64,000 nucleotides of DNA from Natronoflexus pectinivorans (GTDB lineage Bacteria > Bacteroidota > Bacteroidia > Bacteroidales > Marinilabiliaceae). The notes under the pieces are model-generated. The model saw only the letters and a list, made by a program, of their open reading frames with translations, had not been told where the DNA came from and searched no databases. This document shows, in pieces, positions 16,352 to 23,644 of this stretch (position 1 is the stretch's first letter; each line of letters opens with the position of its first letter). The stretch spans positions 186,001 through 250,000 of the forward strand of contig NZ_SLWK01000005.1 in the NCBI RefSeq assembly GCF_004345615.1. The letters are read 5' to 3'. A program made the position numbers and the translations under genes.

Positions 16352-17191
16352 GTGACGATGAACAGGAGGAGAGCAATCAAAGCGAGTTTAGGCACATTGA
16401 CTGGAGGTGCGGTTGGCTTATTTGCACTTTCCAGACTTTTTAAACCTGATTACCAGGCCAACAATGACCCATTTAAAGTAGAATATATACAGGCAGGCGA
16501 TTCATGGGATTATGAGATTCTGGATCCGCAAACTACAGCAAATATTGCTTATGAGCAATACAGCAACGGGAGTTGCATGTATGCTGTTGTGGGAAGCGTT
16601 GTAATGCAACTGGCCGAAAAATATGGAGAACCGTACAGGAGTTTCCCATTACATTTGTTTCGCTACGGACATGGTGGGATAGGAGGATATGGCTCAATTT
16701 GCGGAGCACTAAACGGTGCAGCGGCTGTTTTGGGTCTCTTCGTTTCCGAAAGAAACGTACGCGACAGAATTGTTACCGACATTTTTCAATGGTACGAACA
16801 AACTCCGCTCCCGGTATTCATCCCTAAAATACCTGCGCATGATTTTATTCTCCCGGCATTTTCCACCGATTCCGTCCTGTGTCATGTATCCAATACTTCC
16901 TGGAGCAAAAAGGCAGGTGTGAAGGTGGACAGTAATGAACGGAAAGAACGTTGTAGAAGGCTCTCATGCGATGTGACTGCAAAAGTTGTGACTGCACTAA
17001 ATGAAATAAAAGCAGGCAATTATGTTGGAAATAAATATGCAAATGAATCTGCTAATTCATGTGTTGCCTGTCATGGAAAAACCGGAAAATTAGACAATTC
17101 GTTTGGGCAAATGGATTGTAATTCGTGCCATCATGAATCGATTGGACACAGGGCGTTCTCAAATATCCACTATAAACTATTACCTAAATAA
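16352..17191 (+). CDS. Tat-exported C_GCAxxG_C_C / split-Soret-like c-type cytochrome
   Basis: A 279-residue protein with a twin-arginine N-terminus (NRRRAIKASLGTLTGGAVG). The middle has a C_GCAxxG_C_C-like region (YSNGSCMYAVVG; GYGSICGALNGAAAVLGL). The C-terminus contains two CxxCH haem c attachment motifs (CVACH and CNSCH) about 20 residues apart. The same combination occurs in split-Soret cytochromes c. It would be periplasmic, which suits the downstream position of a gene set needing extracytoplasmic redox. It ends the plus-strand arsenic unit and faces the IscA-like gene across 180 bp. A role in arsenic chemistry is inference from context. Confidence 0.7.
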   Translation: MTMNRRRAIKASLGTLTGGAVGLFALSRLFKPDYQANNDPFKVEYIQAGDSWDYEILDPQTTANIAYEQYSNGSCMYAVVGSVVMQLAEKYGEPYRSFPLHLFRYGHGGIGGYGSICGALNGAAAVLGLFVSERNVRDRIVTDIFQWYEQTPLPVFIPKIPAHDFILPAFSTDSVLCHVSNTSWSKKAGVKVDSNERKERCRRLSCDVTAKVVTALNEIKAGNYVGNKYANESANSCVACHGKTGKLDNSFGQMDCNSCHHESIGHRAFSNIHYKLLPK

Positions 17192-17374
17192 TAGCAATTA
17201 GTAAAACCTGCTATTTCATATGATTAATCTTAACAGGCTCAATAAATACATTATCCCTTAACGAAATAATACTTGCTTCTATGCAATCCCGTTACTTACC
17301 TCGAATTTAGTTTATGAATATTTAGCAACGGAAACCATTTTTTGCGATATGAAGTTATTGCAGACCACTTTCAT

Positions 17375-17662
17375 TCACCTGCAACACCTTCCACCGGGGA
17401 GCATAAAATCTACCGTGAAACCATTTAATTTGTAATTAATTATATATCCTGAAAGAGTCCTTTCAGTTTCCATGTCCATTACCAGGGGAATCCCTTCGAT
17501 AGAAATAATTTTATCGTTTACTTTTTTTCTTGATTCTACAGTAAATCTGATGCCAGGGTTGTTTTTGTTCTCTTCAACTGCGACACGAATAAAAGCAACT
17601 TCACTTTTTTTGCCTTCAAGCATTTCTTTTATCTTATGTATGGCATTTGGTGTAAGTTCCAT
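17375..17662 (-). CDS. IscA/HesB-like protein lacking the canonical cysteine set
   Basis: A 95-residue protein that opens like IscA/HesB (MELTPNAIHKIKEMLEGK, then AFIRVAVEE) and ends TVDFMLPGGRCCR. True IscA proteins have an internal Cys near residue 35 and a C-terminal CGCG(S)F; here the internal Cys is absent and only a terminal CC pair is left. It may therefore bind metal or metalloid differently or be decaying. It is the last gene of the minus-strand arsenic unit, about 160 bp downstream of the ACR3 gene. Confidence 0.65.
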   Translation of the reverse strand: MELTPNAIHKIKEMLEGKKSEVAFIRVAVEENKNNPGIRFTVESRKKVNDKIISIEGIPLVMDMETERTLSGYIINYKLNGFTVDFMLPGGRCCR

Positions 17663-17823
17663 AAAAATTTGTATTGGTTATGGGAATTTTAAAAATAAGA
17701 AATCGTATTTTATTCCTGTCGCCTCCGCGAGGGTGGATTAACAACAAATCTATCAACTTCAGAAAGCGGGGAACTATTCATAAATCTCAGTGCCCCACAC
17801 CTCCTGCCATCTGCCTAACATTC

Positions 17824-18918
17824 TTAATACTTCTTCTTATTTGCAAATGCTACCAATGATAACATAATTGGCACCTCCACTAAAACACCGACCACGGTTA
17901 CCAATGCTGCACCTCCCATCACTCCATCAAAACCAAATAGTGCAATGGCAACAGCAACAGCCAACTCAAAAAAGTTACTTGCACCAATCATAGCAGAAGG
18001 AGCACAAACAGCATATTTCAATTTGAGTCTTTTACCACCGTACCAGGCAACAAAAAATATAAAATATGTTTGAATAATCAATGGCACAGCAATTAACAAA
18101 ATAATGAGAGGACGTTCCACTATCCTGTATCCCTGAAAAGAAAAAAGCAACACCAATGTCAGTAAAAGTGCCGCAATACTGATCGGTTTAAGCTTTGGTA
18201 AAAATACTTTCTTAAACCAATCAACTCCTCGTGATTTAATTAAAATGCGTTGGGTAATAACGCCAGCTACCAAAGGCACAACCACAAAAACGATCACACT
18301 TGCTGCCAAAGTATCATAAGGAACCTGAAAACGTTCCACATCTGGCAACATAACACCGGTTAATTCCAAAAGCAATCCTACAATAGGAATAAATGCCACA
18401 AGAACAATAATGTCATTAATCGAAACCTGTACCAAAGTGTAATTTGGATCCCCATCAGACAGGTAAGACCATACAAATACCATGGCAGTACATGGGGCGG
18501 CTCCCAGTATAATAGCTCCTGCAATGTAGTAATAAGCCTCCTCAGGATTAACCCATGCCTGATAGAGTTGAGTGAAAAACAGCCAGGCAAAAAAGGCCAT
18601 CGTAAATGGTTTAATTAACCAGTTTATAATTATTGTCCATACCACCCCTCTGGGTTTTCTACCTATTTTTTTAATACTGGTAAAATCCACCTGCAGCATC
18701 ATGGGATAAATCATGAACCAAATAAGAATGGCAACAGGAATATTTACTTTTGCAATTTCCAGATTTCTAACCAATTCAATATTATCGCCTAAAAAATGGC
18801 CAATTACAATCCCGGCAATAATACCCAAAGCCACCCAAATGGTAAGATATTTTTCAAAAAAGCCAATGGTTCTTTTTGGTTGAGCCGGAATCGTAACTTT
18901 CTTTACGGGTTCAGTCAT
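17824..18918 (-). CDS. acr3: ACR3-family arsenite efflux transporter
   Basis: A 364-residue inner-membrane antiporter with ten helices. It exports As(III) driven by the proton gradient. The family signature GAAPCTAMVFVWSYLSDGDP includes the conserved Cys essential for transport, followed by NYTLVQVSINDIIVLVAF. The second conserved region SAMIGASNFFELAVAVAI is intact. Length and topology are normal for ACR3. It is third downstream of arsR-arsC-arsM in the minus-strand unit (71 bp after arsM), ahead of the IscA-like gene. Confidence 0.93.
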   Translation of the reverse strand: MTEPVKKVTIPAQPKRTIGFFEKYLTIWVALGIIAGIVIGHFLGDNIELVRNLEIAKVNIPVAILIWFMIYPMMLQVDFTSIKKIGRKPRGVVWTIIINWLIKPFTMAFFAWLFFTQLYQAWVNPEEAYYYIAGAIILGAAPCTAMVFVWSYLSDGDPNYTLVQVSINDIIVLVAFIPIVGLLLELTGVMLPDVERFQVPYDTLAASVIVFVVVPLVAGVITQRILIKSRGVDWFKKVFLPKLKPISIAALLLTLVLLFSFQGYRIVERPLIILLIAVPLIIQTYFIFFVAWYGGKRLKLKYAVCAPSAMIGASNFFELAVAVAIALFGFDGVMGGAALVTVVGVLVEVPIMLSLVAFANKKKY

Positions 18919-18989
18919 CGTATTAATTTTAAATGTATTAAATTAATCCTATTTAATATTCGTAAGTTGAATGTGTTCAATCCTGGAAA

Positions 18990-19790
18990 TTAAATTACCG
19001 TCCAACCACTTATGGTAATAGAGATAATACCTGTTGAACCATCCTGAAATCCTTTAATCTCTTTATCTGAAAGAGATTTTTTTAGAGTATCCTGTGGGAT
19101 GTCGATGGTACGTTGTTTATGTACTGTTATTTTTTCGAATCCGGCACTTCTGATGATGTTTAAGTAATCCTCCATTTGTATGGCCCCGGATACACAACCT
19201 GCATACATTTCCGCATCAGATTGCAGTTGTTCGGGTAATTGTCCTTTAATCACCACATCCGACACACAGAAATGACCCCCTGGTTTAAGTACCCTCTTTA
19301 TTTCAGAAAATGCTTTGGTTTTATCGGGAACCAAATTGAGAACACAATTGGAAATGACCACATCAAACTGGTTACTTGCCAATGGCATATCTTCAATATC
19401 CCCTTCGACAAACTCAATATTTTGGAAATCCAGTTTCTGTGCATTATTCTTAGCTTTTACCAGCATCTCTGCCGAAAAATCAAGTCCGATAACCCGTCCC
19501 TTTTCACCAACAATGGCACGAGCCACAAAACAATCGTTACCGGCTCCACTTCCAAGGTCAAGAACATGTTGGTCTTCCTGTATCCCTGCAAATTCTGTAG
19601 GTGTACCACATCCTAATCTCAAATCAGCATCGGGGTTATATCCTTTTAACAAAGTATAGTTTTCACTAAAAATGGTGTAATCAACACCGCAACAATCGTA
19701 AGAAGGACCACAGCACGATGTGTTTCCAGATTGCGATGCAATCTGGCTGTACTTATCCCGAACCACAAGTTTCAACTCTTCCGGTTTCAT
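18990..19790 (-). CDS. arsM: Arsenite methyltransferase
   Basis: A 266-residue SAM methyltransferase that converts As(III) to methylated arsenicals. The SAM motif is VLDLGSGAGNDCFVAR. The As(III)-binding cysteines are visible in LGCGTP, in SNCVLNL and in YAGCVSGA; further thiols lie at the N-terminus (NTSCCGPSYDCCG). The start overlaps the end of arsC by four bases (ATGA). It is a normal length for bacterial ArsM. With ArsP-like and ArsG-like permeases on the opposite strand, the product could be exported or detoxified by those genes; this link is inferred. Confidence 0.92.
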   Translation of the reverse strand: MKPEELKLVVRDKYSQIASQSGNTSCCGPSYDCCGVDYTIFSENYTLLKGYNPDADLRLGCGTPTEFAGIQEDQHVLDLGSGAGNDCFVARAIVGEKGRVIGLDFSAEMLVKAKNNAQKLDFQNIEFVEGDIEDMPLASNQFDVVISNCVLNLVPDKTKAFSEIKRVLKPGGHFCVSDVVIKGQLPEQLQSDAEMYAGCVSGAIQMEDYLNIIRSAGFEKITVHKQRTIDIPQDTLKKSLSDKEIKGFQDGSTGIISITISGWTVI

Positions 19791-20212
19791 AGTTTCAATT
19801 GAATTTCTTCTTTATATAGTTTATAAAATCCCTCTTTTATCTCATCACGCACACGAATAAACTCACTCCAAATGAACTCATCAGTTCCGGTAGCATGTGA
19901 TGGGTCGTCAAAACCAATGTGCAATCGCTTTTTAACTTTTCCCATAAAGGCAGGACAAGCTTCATTGGCTCCGCCGCACACGGTAATCACATAATCCCAT
20001 TCTTCGCCTAGGTATTTTTCTACCGAATCAGAAGTGTGTTGACTGATGTCGATGCCAATTTCTTTCATGGCTTTTACCGCACTCTGGTTAAGTCTGCCGG
20101 AAGCCTCAGTTCCGGCTGAACATACGTTCAGCCTCTTATCAAACGATGCCATAAAGCCATGAGCCATTTGGCTGCGGCAGGAGTTGCCGGTACATAAAAT
20201 TAAAATCTTCAT
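19787..20212 (-). CDS. arsC: Arsenate reductase, low-molecular-weight phosphatase type
   Basis: A 141-residue thioredoxin-coupled ArsC. The phosphatase loop CTGNSCRSQMAHGF gives the CX5R site with nucleophilic Cys8, and the later VCGGANEACP supplies the resolving Cys pair; DDPSHATGT follows, the conserved DP motif. It reduces arsenate to arsenite for ACR3 or ArsM. It follows arsR by 4 bp and overlaps arsM by 4 bp, so it lies in a compact operon. The 83-residue thioredoxin-like protein of the opposite unit could be its reductant, which is speculation. Confidence 0.92.
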   Translation of the reverse strand: MKILILCTGNSCRSQMAHGFMASFDKRLNVCSAGTEASGRLNQSAVKAMKEIGIDISQHTSDSVEKYLGEEWDYVITVCGGANEACPAFMGKVKKRLHIGFDDPSHATGTDEFIWSEFIRVRDEIKEGFYKLYKEEIQLKL

Positions 20213-20216
20213 ATTT

Positions 20217-20612
20217 CTATTTTTTACAGTTTATTGTATCAATATTTAAATCCCCGAGAAACGAAATGGCGGACGTTTTAAAATCTTTAATGGCCTGAGT
20301 GTTGAGACAATAATTGGTTTTTACCCCTTCAACGGTTCCAACTATCAGTCCGACCTCTTTTAATTCCTTTAAATGCTGATTAACAGTGGTTCTGCTTAAG
20401 GGCAGTTCATCCGCAATATCTCCGGTGATACATGTTTTAGTTTCAGCCAGATATTGAAGAATTGATAAACGCGCCGGATGCGATAAGGCTTTAAAAAATT
20501 TGGCCTGACGAATCAAATCAGCAGAAAAAGTATTTTTAGTTAAGTTAGCCATATCATATTGAACTTTAGATTTGATGTGCTTGTCAAGTAAATGAACTAC
20601 AAATCTTCCCAT
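20217..20612 (-). CDS. arsR: ArsR-family repressor of the minus-strand arsenic operon
   Basis: Up to 131 residues from the ATG at 20612; an internal ATG at 20552 (MANLTKNTFSAD) gives 111 residues and a family-typical start. Either is possible, since the first 20 residues lack conserved features. The winged helix has KALSHPARLSILQYLAETKT then LPLSRTTVNQHLKELKEVGL. A Cys before the recognition helix (TCITGD), one near the wing (NYCLN) and one near the C-terminus could form the As(III) site. It heads arsR-arsC-arsM-acr3-IscA-like. Two dyads just upstream are its likely operators. Confidence 0.9.
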   Translation of the reverse strand: MGRFVVHLLDKHIKSKVQYDMANLTKNTFSADLIRQAKFFKALSHPARLSILQYLAETKTCITGDIADELPLSRTTVNQHLKELKEVGLIVGTVEGVKTNYCLNTQAIKDFKTSAISFLGDLNIDTINCKK

Positions 20613-20620
20613 ATATTTTT

Positions 20621-20669
20621 ATGACGTAAATTTACGTCATAAAAATATATGACGCAAAAATACGTCATA
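20621..20669 (-). promoter_or_regulatory. Double ArsR operator and promoter of the minus-strand arsenic operon
   Basis: Two 20-bp dyads, ATGACGTAAATTTACGTCAT (20621-20640) and ATGACGCAAAAATACGTCAT (20650-20669), lie in tandem. On the minus strand the second contains TATTTTTG (20662 to 20655), an exact match to the Bacteroidota -7 box TAnnTTTG, so repressor binding would cover the promoter. The first dyad lies just downstream of the expected transcript start. Confidence 0.75.
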
Positions 20670-20763
20670 ACAAAAAATTAAATAATTGTTACATAGTTAT
20701 TCTTTGACACATTCGAGGCTATTCATTGGGGCTATGATGTTTTTGGCCAAAATAGTTATACTA

Positions 20764-20845
20764 ACCCTGAAGGCTTTAATCAATAACCCGGGTACAGCCC
20801 CGGGATAATGAAACAACAAAACCACAGCCCTGAATGGGCGACAGC
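20764..20845. repeat. Short GC-rich intergenic repeat (CCCTGAA/CCCGGG type)
   Basis: CCCTGAAGGCTTTAATCAAT, then the hairpin CCCGGG-TACAG-CCCCGGG, and then GCCCTGAATGGGCGACAGCA form a compact GC-rich block in AT-rich surroundings. It is not coding. Elements with these motifs are, as I recall, common intergenic repeats in Bacteroidota; here there is one copy. Confidence 0.5.
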
Positions 20846-20885
20846 AATTGAAATAAATATGTGATGAAGGTATCTAACCAGGGAA

Positions 20886-21377
20886 TTACCGCTTAACCTT
20901 TTCAGATTTTACAATGACCTGATTTTTCAAGTCTTCTTTATAATCAATGATTTTCTGAAGAATTTCCTGGTTGTTTGCTGCTACGATTTGTGCAGCCAAA
21001 ATACCGGCATTTTTAGCGCCATTGAGTGCCACGGTAGCAACAGGTACTCCGCCGGGCATTTGTAGAATAGACAATACCGAATCCCAGCCGTCGATAGAAT
21101 TACTCGATTTTACAGGTACGCCAATTACCGGAAGCGGAGTAATGGCTGCAACCATCCCCGGAAGGTGCGCGGCACCACCGGCTCCGGCTATAATTACTTG
21201 TATGCCGCGTTTATGGGCATTGGAAGCAAAATCATACATCTTTTCGGGTGTACGGTGGGCTGAAACTATGTCCAGTTCATATCCTACTCCGAAAAGTTCC
21301 AGCATTTCAGCTGCCTGGTTCATAACAGGCAAATCCGAATCGGAACCCATTACGATGCTTACTACTTTTTTTCCCAT
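20886..21377 (-). CDS. purE: 5-(carboxyamino)imidazole ribonucleotide mutase (PurE class I)
   Basis: A 163-residue enzyme of de novo purine synthesis that converts N5-CAIR to CAIR. Conserved stretches: VSIVMGSDSDLPVMNQAAEM, VSAHRTPEKMYDFA with the catalytic His, AGAGGAAHLPGMVAAITPLP, and GVPVKSSNSIDGWDSVLSIL followed by MPGGVPVATVALNGAKNAG. The class I type needs PurK, which is encoded immediately upstream; the two frames overlap by 16 bp, so they are translationally coupled. Confidence 0.96.
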   Translation of the reverse strand: MGKKVVSIVMGSDSDLPVMNQAAEMLELFGVGYELDIVSAHRTPEKMYDFASNAHKRGIQVIIAGAGGAAHLPGMVAAITPLPVIGVPVKSSNSIDGWDSVLSILQMPGGVPVATVALNGAKNAGILAAQIVAANNQEILQKIIDYKEDLKNQVIVKSEKVKR

Positions 21378-22528
21378 GATTTTACTTTTAATAATTCCTT
21401 TACTTTGTCTGCTTTTTTCAATGCATCATTCATATTCTCCGACAGGATGGTAACATGTCCCATTTTTCTGAATGGGCGGGTCTCTTTTTTCCCGTATAGA
21501 TGAACTTTAACTCCGGGAATTGCCATGCTTTCGGTAAGTCCTTCATATTTCACCATTCCCTGACACCCTTCTTCACCAATGATGTTAAGCATAACAGCCG
21601 GAAGCTTTAATTGGGTGCTTCCCAACGGCAGGTTTAAAATCGACCTCAGATGCTGTTCAAACTGCGAGGTTATGATGCTTTCGATGGAATGGTGTCCGCT
21701 GTTGTGTGGGCGTGGAGCCATTTCGTTTACAATCACCTCCCCGTTCTTATCGACAAAAAACTCAACAGCCAGCAAACCTTCCATATTTAATAAGCCAATG
21801 ATTTGAGAAGCCATGCCAATGGCTTTCTCAGCTTGCCCGGTTGTGATGGTTGACGGACAGATAAGTTTATCAACCAAGTTGGCTTTGTCGTTAAACACCA
21901 TCTCCACGACAGGAAAACAGCTGATATCGCCATTTCCATTGCGTGCGGCAATCACTGCTATTTCCTTATCGATATCAATTTTATTTTCTATAATGGATGC
22001 TCCATTCAGGGTTTTACCAAGTTCTCCCGGGCTATTTACCACCGCAACGCCTTGACCATCGTAGCCTCCTTTTCTGATTTTTTGTACAAAGGGAAATTCT
22101 ATTTCCCCTGTTTTAATCTTTTCATTAATCTCATCGGCTCCATCAACAAAAACATATGGAGAAGTGGGAATGCCATTCGTACTGTAAAATTCCTTTTGCA
22201 ACCCCTTATCCTGTATCATTTCCAACACATCAGGGTCGGGTTTAATAACTACGCCTTCTGATTTTAATTTCTTTAACGCGTCTATGTTGATATTTTCCAT
22301 CTCATAGGTTAAAACATCAACCATTTTGCCGAAATTATATACATCATCAAAGTCGGTCTGGCTTCCGCTTACCAGGCATGAAGCGATGCTGCCTGCCGGA
22401 CAATCCTTCTCCCTATCCAGTACATATGTTGCGATGTCCCATTTACTGGCTTCCTGAATCAACATTTTTGCAAGTTGTCCCCCGGCAATGATTCCAAGTT
22501 TCAGATTCGAAGTAATCAATCGTTCCAT
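21362..22528 (-). CDS. purK: 5-(carboxyamino)imidazole ribonucleotide synthase (PurK)
   Basis: A 388-residue ATP-grasp ligase that makes N5-CAIR from AIR, bicarbonate and ATP. The N-terminal LKLGIIAGGQLAKMLIQEA is the PurK opening, FPFVQKIRKGGYDGQGVAVV the ATP-grasp loop, and VNEMAPRPHNSGHHSIESI the conserved metal/phosphate region. It is the first gene of the purK-purE pair. Length is normal, and the ATG at 22528 gives a short lead into the Rossmann start. Confidence 0.95.
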   Translation of the reverse strand: MERLITSNLKLGIIAGGQLAKMLIQEASKWDIATYVLDREKDCPAGSIASCLVSGSQTDFDDVYNFGKMVDVLTYEMENINIDALKKLKSEGVVIKPDPDVLEMIQDKGLQKEFYSTNGIPTSPYVFVDGADEINEKIKTGEIEFPFVQKIRKGGYDGQGVAVVNSPGELGKTLNGASIIENKIDIDKEIAVIAARNGNGDISCFPVVEMVFNDKANLVDKLICPSTITTGQAEKAIGMASQIIGLLNMEGLLAVEFFVDKNGEVIVNEMAPRPHNSGHHSIESIITSQFEQHLRSILNLPLGSTQLKLPAVMLNIIGEEGCQGMVKYEGLTESMAIPGVKVHLYGKKETRPFRKMGHVTILSENMNDALKKADKVKELLKVKSWEKK

Positions 22529-23168
22529 TTATATTGAGCGCATTTATTTAATTAGTCTGAACGCGGAGGCGCTAAGACACAAAACTATGTATTTCATAAA
22601 ACACGTTGGTATGTCAAGATTAAGTAACTGTTTAAACTTAGTTTCTAAAGATTTTTATAGATTATAGATCTTTAGAATTTAGACAGATAGAATAGTTAAG
22701 AAAGATGAAACGAGCCACACCAAATGCTTTGATAAGCATGGGTGTAATTATTTGGCGAGTTCCATGTGACATCTAAAGAACAAATTAAAAACACATGAAT
22801 AGATACAACTGGTTTTCAATTTTGTCTTGTCTGTCGGTCTAAAAATCTAGCATCTAAAAATCTATTTATTTTATTCTATACAAATTTAAACAGTCTCTAA
22901 GCATAAAACTCAAATTACTTTTACCAACCAACGTTTGTTGCCTTTAAAATTTTATGCAAAGAAAATGAAATTTGTCGGGATTAACTGAGAAAATAATGAT
23001 TGTTCGATGTTTTCTGTAATATTTATTTTACTAGTGTCAAGCCAAATCTGAAGTGTCTCCTTCACTCACCCCTGGCCCCATTCGGCTGAGACTTCGGTGT
23101 GAGCTCAGTCGAACACTCACGTCGAAGCCAAGGGGGAATCGCCAAACGCACCAGATTAACCCGTAATC

Positions 23169-23207
23169 CCCCAGCTCGACGAAGTTGCAAACTTCGCCGA
23201 GCTGGGG
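23169..23207. repeat. Long perfect-type hairpin in a GC-rich block
   Basis: Arms CCCCAGCTCG-a-CGAAGTT and AACTTCG-c-CGAGCTGGGG pair over 17 bp with one internal A/C mismatch around a three-base GCA loop. It is followed by no T-tract on either strand, so it is not an obvious terminator. The surrounding 250 bp are GC-rich and unlike the neighbouring spacer. Confidence 0.6.
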
Positions 23208-23509
23208 TACTGGTTTAAGGGATTGACACTCGGCTCTACAGCCTGGCTTGCAAAGAACGTAAAAGCACGAATTGCAAAGTCGCGCTAACGGGGGGACGAG
23301 GGGCGAAACGCTTATAAAAAGTAATTCACCATACCCATTGCGCTCATTGTGCAACCATTGCGCCCTTTGTGGTGAAATCTTATGTGCCTTATGTGGTGAA
23401 ATACAACGCTGAGACGCTAAAACGCAGAGTTTTTTATAACAGAGAACAAATGGGTTTTCCGGTTTAGTAATTATGGGGATTGTATTTTCATCACAAATAT
23501 TTGCTCTAT

Positions 23510-23578
23510 TGCACCTCTACGAGGCGCATGCAATGGATGATGCACGGTTTTCTATCAACATTTGCCCTCTACGAGGGC
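23510..23578. repeat. CTCTACGAGG two-hairpin repeat, copy 1
   Basis: Two small hairpins, GCACCTCTACGAGGCGC (23511-23527) and GCCCTCTACGAGGGC (23564-23578), are joined by a spacer ending TTTTCTATCAACATTT. A second copy with the same order and the same spacer phrase is at 59896-59962. The stem bases co-vary between hairpins while the CTACG loop region is fixed. Confidence 0.65.
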
Positions 23579-23644
23579 GGAAAAATTGAACCATAAGTCC
23601 CTGTTATCAACTCTTCAAAACATGCTTTTCATTTTAAAAAGGGA

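Larger units (their letters stand above)
22529..23644. other. Repeat-rich intergenic region of about 1.1 kb, no convincing gene
   Basis: No supported gene. The first part is AT-rich and contains an inverted repeat CTAAAGAT...ATCTTTAG (22645-22675). From about 23050 to 23300 the base composition turns abruptly GC-rich, holding a long hairpin (23169-23207). From 23330 to 23430 there are partly repeated motifs such as CATTGTGCAACCATTGCG and CCCTTTGTGGTGAAAT, and 23510-23578 is a two-hairpin repeat. A 105-codon minus-strand frame at 23037-23354 spans the GC-rich block and is judged non-coding. Confidence 0.6.

Noticed and set aside
23037-23354. 105-codon minus-strand frame in the GC-rich block
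   Set aside because: It spans an internal hairpin and repeat-like DNA, has atypical composition with Cys-rich low-similarity sequence, and shows no protein domain; judged non-coding.
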